From Streptomyces iakyrus (GTDB taxonomy: Bacteria; Actinomycetota; Actinomycetes; Streptomycetales; Streptomycetaceae), in contig NZ_JNXI01000020.1 in assembly GCF_000717055.1 (NCBI RefSeq), positions 1 through 64,000 on the forward strand: a stretch of DNA of 64,000 bases. The letters are read 5' to 3'. Positions within the stretch are counted from its first letter, which is position 1. Each line of letters starts with the position of its first letter. The position numbers were made by a program, and so were the translations under genes. Shown piece by piece: positions 33,065 to 40,767 of this stretch. Under the pieces are notes generated by a model. That model had not been told where the DNA came from. It did no database searches and worked only from the letters and a program-made list of their open reading frames with translations.

Positions 33065-33078
33065 GGAGTCAAGGTCTC

Positions 33079-33118
33079 AAAAAAACGGTTGATCCGAGGC
33101 CGATCGGTTTCTTAGGGT
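33079..33118 (+). promoter_or_regulatory. WhiB7/WblC-type promoter of the leader-HIT transcript
   Basis: A run of seven A (33079-33085) stands just upstream of a -35 element TTGATC (33089-33094, in the context GGTTGAT), then an 18-base spacer and a -10 element TAGGGT (33113-33118). An AT-rich block directly before a (G)TTGA-type -35 is the described target layout of WhiB7/WblC with the housekeeping sigma factor. No whiB-like gene is in the window. Confidence 0.6.
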
Positions 33119-33151
33119 TCCAGGTACACGAGAAGGGAGGTGGTTCGGCAG

Positions 33152-33190
33152 ATGTATGAGAACCGGACGCGTGAGGTGGCTGCGGGCTAG
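33152..33190 (+). CDS. Leader peptide, 12 codons (16 if GTG 33140 is used)
   Basis: MYENRTREVAAG followed by TAG. AAGGGAGG ends 11-12 bases before the ATG. An in-frame GTG at 33140 would give MVRQMYENRTREVAAG. It lies between the promoter and an intrinsic terminator ahead of the HIT gene, where a regulatory uORF is expected. No run of one amino acid is present, so it would respond to general ribosome stalling (for example antibiotics) rather than one charged tRNA. Inference from position only. Confidence 0.55.
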   Translation: MYENRTREVAAG

Positions 33191-33261
33191 CGGCCCGACA
33201 CCACACACAGTGCGGTGCCGGACCAGCGCGTGAGTGAAGCGCGCAGCCGGCCCAATCTCCA

Positions 33262-33345
33262 GCAGTCACCCGACCCGCGAGTCGCCGGTACGTCCGGCCG
33301 GCTCCTCCCCAGGAGGAACCAGACTCGCGGGTCGTCTGCGTTTTT
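33262..33345 (+). terminator. Intrinsic terminator/attenuator before the HIT gene
   Basis: A perfect 13-bp stem: CGACCCGCGAGTC (33271-33283) pairs with 33322-33334, enlarged by GCAG (33262-33265) with CTGC (33336-33339), and is followed by five T (33341-33345). Two small hairpins fill the 38-base interior. It is the only classical U-tract terminator noticed in the window and ends 20 bases before the HIT start codon. Confidence 0.85.
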
Positions 33346-33364
33346 CGGCGTCTTCCCGGGGGCG

Positions 33365-33874
33365 ATGACCGTGAGTCCGTGGCGCGAGGACCGTATCGGG
33401 AGCGCCCTGCGGGGTGAGAACCCGGCGGTGATGCGGCGGCTGGAGTCCGGGTTCGCGGTGATCGGGGACGTGCAGTTCCTGCCCGGCTACTCGGTGCTGC
33501 TGACCGATGATCCCGCGGTGCAGCGGTTGTCCGAGCTGCCGCGGAGCGGGCGGCTGGCGTTCCTGGCCGACCTGGACCGGCTGGGGGAAGCCGTCGAGCG
33601 GGCCTGCCGGCGGGTGGAGACGGGGTTCCGGCGGGTCAATCTGGAGATCCTCGGGAACGCCGACGGGTTTCTGCACGCGCATGTGTGGCCGCGGTACGAC
33701 TGGGAGCCCGCGGAGCTCGTGCGGCGGCCCGTGTGGCTCTACCCGCGGGAGATGTGGGGCGAGGAGCGGTACGCCCTCGGGGATCGGCACGAGCCGCTGC
33801 GGGAGGCCGTCGGGGAGGAACTGGACCGGCTCTCGGGGCGGGGCACGCCGACGGCCCCACCCGGGGGCGGGTGA
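33365..33874 (+). CDS. HIT-like hydrolase
   Basis: 169 aa. HIT-like motif FLHAHVWPRY: the first two histidines of the H-x-H-x-H triad are present, while the third position is Trp, as in some HIT-like (not classical) members. The upstream region VNLEILGNADGFLHAHV matches Ap4A-hydrolase-like proteins. It probably hydrolyses or transfers nucleotides; the substrate is not evident. ATG 33365 with GGGGG upstream. Expression must read through the terminator just upstream, so it is likely induced by relief of attenuation. Convergent with the citrate synthase gene 18 bases away. Confidence 0.8.
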   Translation: MTVSPWREDRIGSALRGENPAVMRRLESGFAVIGDVQFLPGYSVLLTDDPAVQRLSELPRSGRLAFLADLDRLGEAVERACRRVETGFRRVNLEILGNADGFLHAHVWPRYDWEPAELVRRPVWLYPREMWGEERYALGDRHEPLREAVGEELDRLSGRGTPTAPPGGG

Positions 33875-33892
33875 GGCCGTCGGGTGGGGTGA

Positions 33893-34993
33893 TCAGTGGG
33901 CGATGTCGCCGTAGCCCTCGATGTCGTGGGGGTCGCGGGTGCCCGGGCCGATGTAGCGGGCCGAGGGGCGGACCAGGCGGCCCGTGCGCTTCTGCTCCAG
34001 GATGTGGGCGGACCAGCCGGCCGTGCGGGCGCAGGTGAACATGGACGTGAACATGTGCGCGGGGACCTCGGCGAAGTCCAGGACGATGGCCGCCCAGAAC
34101 TCGACGTTGGTGGCCAGGACGCGGTCGGGGCGGCGGGCGTGGAGTTCCGCGAGGGCCGCCTTTTCCAGGGCCTCGGCGACCTCGAAGCGCGGTGCCCCCA
34201 GCTCGCGGGCCGTGCGGCGCAGGACCCTCGCCCTCGGGTCCTCGGCGCGGTAGACGCGGTGGCCGAAGCCCATGAGGCGTTCGCCCTTGTCGAGCGCGTT
34301 CTTGACGTAAGCCTCAGCGTCGCCCGTGCGTTCGATCTCCTCGATCATGCCGAGGACGCGGGAGGGGGCGCCGCCGTGCAGCGGGCCGGACATCGCGCCC
34401 ACCGCGCCGGAGAGCGCCGCCGCGACGTCCGCGCCGGTCGAGGCGATCACACGGGCCGTGAACGTGGACGCGTTCATGCCGTGCTCCGCAGCGCTGGTCC
34501 AGTACGCGTCCACCGCCGCCACGTGCTTGGGGTCCGGCTCGCCCCGCCAGCGGATCATGAAGCGTTCGACGACGGACTGCGCCTTGTCGATCTCCCGCTG
34601 CGGAACCATCGGCAGGCCCTGCCCGCGGGCGGACTGGGCGACGTAGGACAGGGCCATGACGGCCGCGCGGGCCAGGTCCTCGCGGGCCTCCTCGGCGTCG
34701 ATGTCGAGGAGGGGTTTCAGGCCCCAGACGGGCGCGAGCATGGCCAGGGCGGACTGGACGTCCACGCGGATGTCGCCGGAGTGCACGGGGATGGGGAAGG
34801 GCTCGGCGGGCGGCAGTCCGGGGTTGAAGGCGCCGTCGACGAGCAGGCCCCAGACGTTGCCGAACGAGACGTGGCCGACGAGGTCCTCGATGTCGACGCC
34901 CCGATAACGGAGTGCGCCGCCCTCCTTATCCGGTTCGGCGATCTCCGTCTCGAACGCGACGACTCCTTCGAGCCCGGGTACGAAGTCGGACAT
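33893..34993 (-). CDS. Citrate synthase (citrate synthase 2 type)
   Basis: 366 aa. The catalytic set is visible: SGPLHGGAPSRVL (first His), GFGHRVYRAEDPRARVL (second His) and the Asp region EFWAAIVLDFAEVPAHMF. Length fits the shorter Gram-positive type. It condenses acetyl-CoA and oxaloacetate; a methylcitrate synthase role cannot be excluded from sequence alone. ATG 34993 with GAGGAGCC. From memory it corresponds to S. coelicolor SCO4388, distinct from the main citA. The frame upstream to 35689 is a pdxH shadow. Confidence 0.9.
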   Translation of the reverse strand: MSDFVPGLEGVVAFETEIAEPDKEGGALRYRGVDIEDLVGHVSFGNVWGLLVDGAFNPGLPPAEPFPIPVHSGDIRVDVQSALAMLAPVWGLKPLLDIDAEEAREDLARAAVMALSYVAQSARGQGLPMVPQREIDKAQSVVERFMIRWRGEPDPKHVAAVDAYWTSAAEHGMNASTFTARVIASTGADVAAALSGAVGAMSGPLHGGAPSRVLGMIEEIERTGDAEAYVKNALDKGERLMGFGHRVYRAEDPRARVLRRTARELGAPRFEVAEALEKAALAELHARRPDRVLATNVEFWAAIVLDFAEVPAHMFTSMFTCARTAGWSAHILEQKRTGRLVRPSARYIGPGTRDPHDIEGYGDIAH

Positions 34994-35278
34994 CAGGCGG
35001 CTCCTCGTGGTGGAAGTGACAGATGGTGTGTGGTGGGGTGGGACGTACGAACCATGTGTCAGTCGGCTTGCGCAGCGGGCGGCCGTCCGGGGGATCCACG
35101 GTCGGGTACGGCGACTCGCGGTCCTGGCCGGCTGCCCCTGTGATGCCCCGTCCGGCCTACGGTCACCCAACCGGAACGGCACCGAAACGATATCTCCGAG
35201 TGCCATCGTTGGGGAGGGTTCGCGGCACTCAGTGCCACGCAGTGACGAAGGACACCGTCCGTACGGCAAGATGACCGG
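34994..35278. promoter_or_regulatory. Divergent citrate synthase/pdxH promoter region
   Basis: 285 bases with no gene. An inverted repeat AACGAT (35186-35191) and ATCGTT (35205-35210), spaced by 13 bases, sits near the middle with an AT-rich ATATC and could be an operator. CAAGAT at 35265-35270 could be the -10 element of a leaderless pdxH transcript. Confidence 0.4.
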
Positions 35279-35947
35279 GTGACCGACCGCGACGACGTCC
35301 CCTTCGATCTGGCCTCGATGCGCAAGCAGTACCGGGCCGAGGGGCTCTCCGAGACCGAGCTCGCCGCCACGCCCGTCGAGCAGTTCGCGCGCTGGTTCAA
35401 GCAGGCCGCGACGGACGGCGGGCTGTTCGAGCCGAACGCCATGATCGTCTCGACGGCCGACGCCGAGGGGCGGACGAGTTCCCGCACGGTGCTGCTGAAG
35501 CACTTCGACGAGCAGGGCTTCGTCTTCTACACCAACTACGACTCCCGCAAGGCCCGTGACCTGGCGGAGAACCCTTTCGTCTCGCTGCTGTTCCCCTGGC
35601 ACCCCATGGCGCGGCAGGTCATCGTGAGCGGGATCGCCCGGCGCACCGGCCGGGACGAGACGGCGGCGTACTTCCGCACCCGCCCGCACGGCTCACAGCT
35701 GGGCGCGTGGGCCAGCGCCCAGTCCTCGGTGATCTCCACCCGGGCCGACATCGACGGCGCGTACGCGGAGCTGGCCGCGCGCTACCCGGAGGGCGAGCAG
35801 GTGCCGGTGCCCCCGCACTGGGGCGGTTTCCGGGTGGCCCCGCAGACGGTGGAGTTCTGGCAGGGCCGCGAGAACCGGCTGCACGACCGGTTGCGGTACG
35901 TGGAGCGGCCGGACGGGAGCTGGCGGGTGGAGCGGCTCAGTCCGTGA
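35279..35947 (+). CDS. pdxH: Pyridoxamine 5'-phosphate oxidase
   Basis: 222 aa. FMN/PLP-binding segments are [22 protein letters not shown], [32 protein letters not shown] and the C-terminal PdxH signature [24 protein letters not shown]. It oxidises pyridoxine or pyridoxamine 5'-phosphate to PLP using FMN and O2. Full family length. GTG at 35279 has no ribosome-binding site, and a CAAGAT hexamer lies 8 bases before it, so a leaderless mRNA is likely. It ends three bases before the convergent toxin gene. Confidence 0.95.
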   Translation: MTDRDDVPFDLASMRKQYRAEGLSETELAATPVEQFARWFKQAATDGGLFEPNAMIVSTADAEGRTSSRTVLLKHFDEQGFVFYTNYDSRKARDLAENPFVSLLFPWHPMARQVIVSGIARRTGRDETAAYFRTRPHGSQLGAWASAQSSVISTRADIDGAYAELAARYPEGEQVPVPPHWGGFRVAPQTVEFWQGRENRLHDRLRYVERPDGSWRVERLSP

Positions 35948-35950
35948 GGT

Positions 35951-36349
35951 TCAGATGCCGATGAGCCGGACTCGGTCGCCGCACAGCCGCGCCATGTCGT
36001 CGACATCGGACGTCAGCACGGCCACCGGGCCCGGCTGCCGCAGTGCCACCTCGGCGACGGTCGCGTCGATCGCGTACTTGTGGCCGTGCAGCCCGGCGGC
36101 CTTCAGCAGTTCCGCGGACGCTTTCGCGGCGCCCTCGGTCACCGGCTCGACCTTGACGCGGGAGAGCGCCCACTGCAGACGGGGCATGTTCACGCGCGCA
36201 TGACTGACTTCCACGATGGTGTTGGCGCCGATGACGAAATCGGCGCCCATGGCGTGGAGAACCTGGAACATCGCCAGGATCTTGCGATCCTGGGCGATCC
36301 AGGCGGAGAGCCCCTGAGAGTCCAGGACAACCGTCTCGACGTGCTCCAT
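35951..36349 (-). CDS. PIN-domain toxin (VapC-like)
   Basis: 132 aa. The four acidic positions of PIN nucleases are present: Asp in VVLDSQGLSAW, Glu in NTIVEVSHARV, Asp in KYAIDATVAEVAL and Asp in VLTSDVDDMARL. VapC-type toxins cleave tRNA or rRNA. ATG 36349 overlaps the antitoxin stop as TGATG (a GTG at 36352 gives GTGA), so it is translated only after the antitoxin. The pair looks like an insertion between pdxH and the TetR operon. Confidence 0.87.
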   Translation of the reverse strand: MEHVETVVLDSQGLSAWIAQDRKILAMFQVLHAMGADFVIGANTIVEVSHARVNMPRLQWALSRVKVEPVTEGAAKASAELLKAAGLHGHKYAIDATVAEVALRQPGPVAVLTSDVDDMARLCGDRVRLIGI

Positions 36350-36597
36350 CACGCCGCACTCGCCGATCCGCCGGCATCCGCAGTGCCGAAGATCCTGGAG
36401 CGGGCCTCGGCCAGTTCCTCCTCGGTGAAGGCCCCGTGCTCCTCCTGGTGACGCATCAGGTCGGCGCCGAGCAACTGATGCCGCAGCTGGCGTGCCACCG
36501 CCTCGGCGACATAGCCGGAGACGTTGTCGGTGAGCTTCCTGAGTTCGGCGACCTGGTCAGTCGGCAGTGTCACCGTGATGCGCGTCGTGTCCGCCAT
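36349..36597 (-). CDS. Ribbon-helix-helix antitoxin
   Basis: 82 aa. The N-terminal RHH fold is in RITVTLPTDQVAELRKLT and VSGYVAEAVARQL. The acidic C-terminal tail (EEHGAFTEEELAEARSRIF) is the part that would wrap and inhibit the PIN toxin. ATG 36597; GGAG is only one base from it, while a TATGCT -10 lies just upstream, so the transcript may be leaderless. A 16-bp palindrome upstream is the likely autoregulatory operator. Confidence 0.85.
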   Translation of the reverse strand: MADTTRITVTLPTDQVAELRKLTDNVSGYVAEAVARQLRHQLLGADLMRHQEEHGAFTEEELAEARSRIFGTADAGGSASAA

Positions 36598-36604
36598 ACT
36601 CCGA

Positions 36605-36620
36605 GCATACCGCGGTATGC
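36605..36620. promoter_or_regulatory. Operator of the toxin-antitoxin pair
   Basis: GCATACCGCGGTATGC is a perfect 16-bp palindrome ending eight bases before the antitoxin ATG. On the minus strand it contains the TATGC of the probable -10 element, so binding by the RHH antitoxin would block transcription. Confidence 0.75.
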
Positions 36621-36650
36621 ACACTCCGCGTCCGTGCTGCCACCAGCCCC

Positions 36651-37253
36651 TCAGCCCAGCGTCTCCTCCAGCAGCCCCGCCCACTGGGCCACCACCCGCT
36701 CCCGGCGGGCCGCGTCGTCGGTGAGGAGGTTGGCGAGGCCCAGGCCGCGGGCCATGTCGAGGAGGCCCTGGACCGTTTCGCGGACGCCGGGGACGGTTTC
36801 GTCGGCGGCGAGGAGGTCGACGGCTATGCGGTGGGTCTCGCGGCCGACCCGGGATTCGAGTTCGGTGACGCGGGGCCGCAGCTGCTCCTCGTTGGAGGCG
36901 GCGACCCAGAGGTGGAGGGCGGCGCGGAACAACGGCCCCGTGTAGAGGTCGACCAGGGCGGCGACGACGGCGTGCCGGTCGCCTGCCGCGCCCTCGGGGA
37001 ACAGGGCGCGCAGGGCGGTGGAGCGTTCCTCGGCGACGTATTCGACGGCCGCCGTGAAGAGGTCCTCGCGGGTCGGGAAGTGGTGCTGGGCGGCGCCGCG
37101 GGAGACGCCGGCGCGTTCGGCGACGACGGAGACGGTGGAGCCCGCCCAGCCGTGTTCGGCGAGGCAGGACACGGCGGCTTCGAGGAGCCGCTGCCGGGTG
37201 GCCCGGCTGCGGTCCTGCTTGGGGACTCTCTCCGCACGGTCGGCCGTGCTCAC
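36651..37253 (-). CDS. TetR-family transcriptional regulator
   Basis: 200 aa from GTG 37253, or 203 from ATG 37262. The HTH is in QRLLEAAVSCLAEHGWAGST, VSVVAERAGVSRGAAQHHF and PTREDLFTAAVEYVAEE. The ligand domain follows, presumably binding an acyl-CoA. GTG overlaps the enoyl-CoA hydratase stop as GTGA, making it the last gene of the acyl-CoA carboxylase operon. The palindrome CAAGC-GT-GCTTG before the operon's first gene is the likely target, so the regulator would repress its own operon. Confidence 0.88.
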   Translation of the reverse strand: MSTADRAERVPKQDRSRATRQRLLEAAVSCLAEHGWAGSTVSVVAERAGVSRGAAQHHFPTREDLFTAAVEYVAEERSTALRALFPEGAAGDRHAVVAALVDLYTGPLFRAALHLWVAASNEEQLRPRVTELESRVGRETHRIAVDLLAADETVPGVRETVQGLLDMARGLGLANLLTDDAARRERVVAQWAGLLEETLG

Positions 37254-37984
37254 ACCACCCATGCCGGATCCCGTCGTTCGAGGAAGGCCGTCATCCCCTC
37301 GCGGGCCTGCGGGGAGGAGAAGAGCCGGGCCGAGAGCGCGGTCAGGGCGTCCGCGTCCCGGTCGAAGGCTTCCAGCACCCTAGCCGTGAGCAGCCGTTTC
37401 GTCTCGGCCAGGGCGTCGGGGGCGGAGCGGCGCAGACCGTCGAGGATGGGGTCGAGGGCCGTGTCGACATCGCTGTCACAGGTCGTGAGCAGGCCCGTTG
37501 CCACCGCCTCCGGGGCATCGAAGCGTTCGCCCGTGAGGTAGTGGCGGGCCAGTGCGCGGGGGACGGTGCGGGGCAGCAGCGGCAGGGAGATGACCGCGGG
37601 GGCGACTCCGATGCGGACCTCGGTGAAGGCGAAGGTGGCGTCCGTGGAGGCGGCGGCGATGTCGCAGGCGGCCAGGAGGCCGAGTCCGCCCGCGCGGACG
37701 TGGCCGGTGACCCGGGCGACGACCGGCTTGGACAGCTCGACGATCTGCCGCAGCAGGGCGACCAGGGCCTCGGGGTGGGGAGGGTCCTTGAGGTCGGCGC
37801 CCGCGCTGAAGGTGTTGCCGGTGTGGGTGAGGACGATCGCTCGGACGCCGGGGTCCTTGCCGGCGGCGGTGAGCGCGTCGGCCAGGTCGCCGACGAGGGC
37901 CGCCGAGAGGGCGTTGCGGTTGTGCGGGGAGTCGAGGGTCAGGGTTTCCACGGCTCGCGCGCGGGTGCGGGCGATCAGCGTCAT
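37250..37984 (-). CDS. Enoyl-CoA hydratase/isomerase family protein
   Basis: 244 aa crotonase fold. The CoA-binding and oxyanion regions are NTFSAGADLKD and HVRAGGLGLLAACDIAAAS. The residue normally Glu for hydration lies near FAFTEVRIGVAPAVIS. Likely hydrates the enoyl-CoA made by the operon's dehydrogenase. ATG 37984 overlaps the ligase stop as ATGA. The frame extending to 39205 is a shadow of the ligase gene. Confidence 0.88.
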   Translation of the reverse strand: MTLIARTRARAVETLTLDSPHNRNALSAALVGDLADALTAAGKDPGVRAIVLTHTGNTFSAGADLKDPPHPEALVALLRQIVELSKPVVARVTGHVRAGGLGLLAACDIAAASTDATFAFTEVRIGVAPAVISLPLLPRTVPRALARHYLTGERFDAPEAVATGLLTTCDSDVDTALDPILDGLRRSAPDALAETKRLLTARVLEAFDRDADALTALSARLFSSPQAREGMTAFLERRDPAWVV

Positions 37985-39549
37985 GCGCTCTCCCTGAGCT
38001 GTCGGCGGAGGATCTTGCCGGAGGCCGCGCGGGGGACGCCGACGATGAAGGTGACGTGGCGTATCCGCTTGTAGGGGGCGACGCGTTCGGCGACGTACAT
38101 CATGATCTCGGCCTCGGTGAGGCCGGCGGCGGACGGCTGGCGGACGACGTAGGCGTGCGGGGCCTCGTTGCCGTCGTCGTCGTACCGGCCGATGACGGCG
38201 GCGTCGGCGATGCCCGGGTGGGTGAGGAGCAGGGCCTCCAGTTCGGCGGGGGCCACCTGGAAGCCCTTGTACTTGATGAGTTCCTTGACGCGGTCGACGA
38301 CGAACAGCCAGCCGTCGGGGTCCACGTGCCCCACGTCGCCGGTGTGCAGCCAGCCGTCGGGGTCGATCATCGCGGCGGTGGCGTCGGGGCGGCCGAGGTA
38401 GCCCTTCATGATCTGGGGTCCGCGGATGAGGATCTCGCCGGATGCGCCGGCGGGGAGGTCCTTGCCGGGGTCGTCGAGGGAGACGATGCGCATCTCGGTG
38501 CCGGCGATGAGTTTGCCGACGGTTCCGGGCGGGGCGTCGTCCATGGCGTCCAGGGGGACGACGTGGGTACCGGGTGACAGTTCCGTCATGCCGTAGGCCT
38601 GGCCGACGGGCGGCAGGCCGAGGCGCTGGGAGCAGGCGGCGGCGAGCCGGGCGTCCAGGGGTGCAGCGGCGCTGATGATGTACCGCAGGGACGACAGGTC
38701 GTACTGGGCGACGGCCGGGTGCTTGGCGAGGGCCAGGACGATCGGCGGGGCCACGTACAGGGCGGTGATGCGGTGGTTCTGGACGGCCGCGAGGAACTGC
38801 TCCAGGTCGAAGCGGGGCAGGACGACGACGGTGGCGCCCTGCCGCAGGGGCGCGTTCATCAGGGCGGTGAGGCCGTAGATGTGGAAGAAGGGCAGCACGG
38901 CCAGGACGCGGTCGCCCGGGCCGGCGGGGACCGCCGGGTGGAGCTGGGCGAGGTTGGTGGCGATCTGCCGGTGCGTGAGCATCACGCCCTTGGGGGTGCC
39001 GGTGGTCCCGGAGGAGTACGGCAGGGCCGCGATGTCCTCGGCGGGGTCGATGGCGATCTGCGGTTCGGGGGCCGCCGAGGCCAGCATGTCGATCAGGGAG
39101 CGGTGGCCGCTCGCGCTGTCGCACACGAAGATCTCGCGTACGCCGCCCGCGAGTTCGGCGGCCCGGCGGGCGACGTCCAGCAGCGGTGACACGGTGACGA
39201 TCCACCGGGCCGCCGAGTCCCGCAGCTGTTTGGCGAACTCCTCGGCGGTGGCGAGCGGGTGCACGGTGGTGACGGTGGCACCCGCGCGCGTGGCCGCGTA
39301 GAAGGCGGTCGGGAAGGCGATGGTGTTGGGGCTGTGCAGGGCGAGGACGTCGCCCTTGCGGACACCGGCCTCGGCGAGGGCGGCGGCGACGCGCCGGTGG
39401 AAACGGTCCACCTGCTCGTAGGAGAGGGTGGTGCCGTCCGTGCCGTCGATCAGCGCCGGGATGTCGCCGAACTCGGCGGCCCGGGCCAGGACCGCGTCGT
39501 GGATGGGCAGGTCGACGGGCGGGACGTCTGCGTACTCGCTGCGGAACAT
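37981..39549 (-). CDS. 4-Coumarate-CoA-ligase-like acyl-CoA synthetase
   Basis: 522 aa ANL ligase. Motifs: LPYSSGTTGTPKGVMLTH (P-loop), QAYGMTELSPG, GWLHTGDVGHVD, VVDRVKELIKYKGFQV and the C-terminal Lys in ASGKILRRQLRE. The S. coelicolor gene at this locus (SCO4383) is described as a cinnamate/4-coumarate-CoA ligase, so an aryl or prenyl-type acid is plausible. ATG 39549 with GAGGAGGAACC. In an operon with an ACAD upstream and an enoyl-CoA hydratase downstream. Confidence 0.9.
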   Translation of the reverse strand: MFRSEYADVPPVDLPIHDAVLARAAEFGDIPALIDGTDGTTLSYEQVDRFHRRVAAALAEAGVRKGDVLALHSPNTIAFPTAFYAATRAGATVTTVHPLATAEEFAKQLRDSAARWIVTVSPLLDVARRAAELAGGVREIFVCDSASGHRSLIDMLASAAPEPQIAIDPAEDIAALPYSSGTTGTPKGVMLTHRQIATNLAQLHPAVPAGPGDRVLAVLPFFHIYGLTALMNAPLRQGATVVVLPRFDLEQFLAAVQNHRITALYVAPPIVLALAKHPAVAQYDLSSLRYIISAAAPLDARLAAACSQRLGLPPVGQAYGMTELSPGTHVVPLDAMDDAPPGTVGKLIAGTEMRIVSLDDPGKDLPAGASGEILIRGPQIMKGYLGRPDATAAMIDPDGWLHTGDVGHVDPDGWLFVVDRVKELIKYKGFQVAPAELEALLLTHPGIADAAVIGRYDDDGNEAPHAYVVRQPSAAGLTEAEIMMYVAERVAPYKRIRHVTFIVGVPRAASGKILRRQLRESA

Positions 39550-39588
39550 GGCGGGTTCCTCCTCGCGGCGCGGGCCGTCTCAGGGTCC

Positions 39589-40710
39589 TCAGTACGACTT
39601 GGGCAGGCCCAGGGTCTGGTGGGAGACGTAGTTGAGAATCATCTCCCGGCTCACCGGGGCAATACGAGCCACGCGCGCGGCCGTTATCAGCCGGGCCAGG
39701 CCGTACTCACGGGTGAGTCCGTTGCCGCCGAGGGTGTGCACGGCCTGGTCGACGGCCTTCACGCAGGCCTCTCCGGCGGCGTACTTGGCCATGTTGGCGG
39801 CCTCTCCGGCGCCCATGTCGTCGCCGGCGTCGTAGAGGGCGGCGGCCTTCTGCATCATCAGGCGGGCGAGTTCGAGTTCGATGTGCGCCTGCGCCAGGGG
39901 GTGGGCGACGGCCTGGTGGGCGCCGATGGGGGTGTTCCAGACGGTGCGGTCGCGGGCGTACCCGATGGCCTGGGCGAGGGCGTGGCGGCCCATGCCGATC
40001 GCGAAGGCTGCCGTCATGATGCGTTCGGGGTTGAGACCGGCGAAGAGCTGGAGCAGGCCCGCGTCCTCGTCGCCGACCAGGGCGTCGGCGGGCAGCCGTA
40101 CGTCGTCCAGGACCAGTTCGAACTGCTTCTCCGCGGCGTTCAGTTCCATGTCGATGGGGCGGCGGGTGAAGCCGGGGGTGTCGCGCGGGACGATGAAGAG
40201 GCAGGGCTTGAGGCGGCCGGTGCGGGCGTCTTCGGTGCGGCCGACGATGAGGGTCGCGTCCGCGATGTCCACGCCGGAGATGAAGACCTTGCGGCCGGTG
40301 AGGAGCCAGTCGGTGCCGTCTTTCCGGGCCGTGGTGGTGATGCGGTGGCTGTTGGAGCCGGCGTCGGGTTCGGTGATGCCGAAGGCCATCCGGCGGGTGC
40401 CGTCTGCGAGGCCGGGGAGCCACGCCTGTTTCTGTTGTTCCGTGCCGAAGCGGGCGATGACCGTGCCGCAGATGGCCGGTGAGACGACGAGCATGAGGAG
40501 GGGGCAGCCGGCCGCGCCGAGTTCTTCGAGGACGATGGAGAGTTCGGAGATTCCTCCGCCGCCGCCTCCGTGCTTCTCGGGGAGGTTGACTCCTAGGTAT
40601 CCGAGTCTGCCTGCGTCGGACCAGAGTTGCTCGGTGTCGCCTCCGCGGCCGTGGCGCTTGCCGAGTGCGGCTACGGCTTCCCGGAGCGCCTTGTGGTCTT
40701 CGGTGTCCAT
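39589..40710 (-). CDS. Acyl-CoA dehydrogenase
   Basis: 373 aa. Middle-domain motif MAFGITEPDAGSNSHRITTTA and KVFISGVDIAD. The C-terminal Gln/Gly-rich FAD contact is AVHTLGGNGLTREYGL. A Gly-rich loop (HGGGGGGISE) appears in the N-terminal domain. Probably the oxidation step before carboxylation or hydration in this operon. ATG 40710. Between it and the carboxylase alpha gene lies a dispersed repeat, the only sizeable gap in the operon apart from the 31-base gap after the TIGR03084 gene. Confidence 0.9.
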   Translation of the reverse strand: MDTEDHKALREAVAALGKRHGRGGDTEQLWSDAGRLGYLGVNLPEKHGGGGGGISELSIVLEELGAAGCPLLMLVVSPAICGTVIARFGTEQQKQAWLPGLADGTRRMAFGITEPDAGSNSHRITTTARKDGTDWLLTGRKVFISGVDIADATLIVGRTEDARTGRLKPCLFIVPRDTPGFTRRPIDMELNAAEKQFELVLDDVRLPADALVGDEDAGLLQLFAGLNPERIMTAAFAIGMGRHALAQAIGYARDRTVWNTPIGAHQAVAHPLAQAHIELELARLMMQKAAALYDAGDDMGAGEAANMAKYAAGEACVKAVDQAVHTLGGNGLTREYGLARLITAARVARIAPVSREMILNYVSHQTLGLPKSY

Positions 40711-40725
40711 GGGGAGTCCTTTCGG

Positions 40726-40767
40726 TGCGGGCCGGATGTGGCTTGTCGCGCAGTTCCCCGCGCCCCT
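40726..40767 (-). repeat. Dispersed intergenic repeat, copy 5
   Basis: On the minus strand the core GGGGCGCGGGGAACTGCGCGA begins inside the stop codon TAG of the carboxylase alpha gene and continues ACAAGCCACATCCGG. Inserted inside an otherwise compact operon. Confidence 0.75.
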
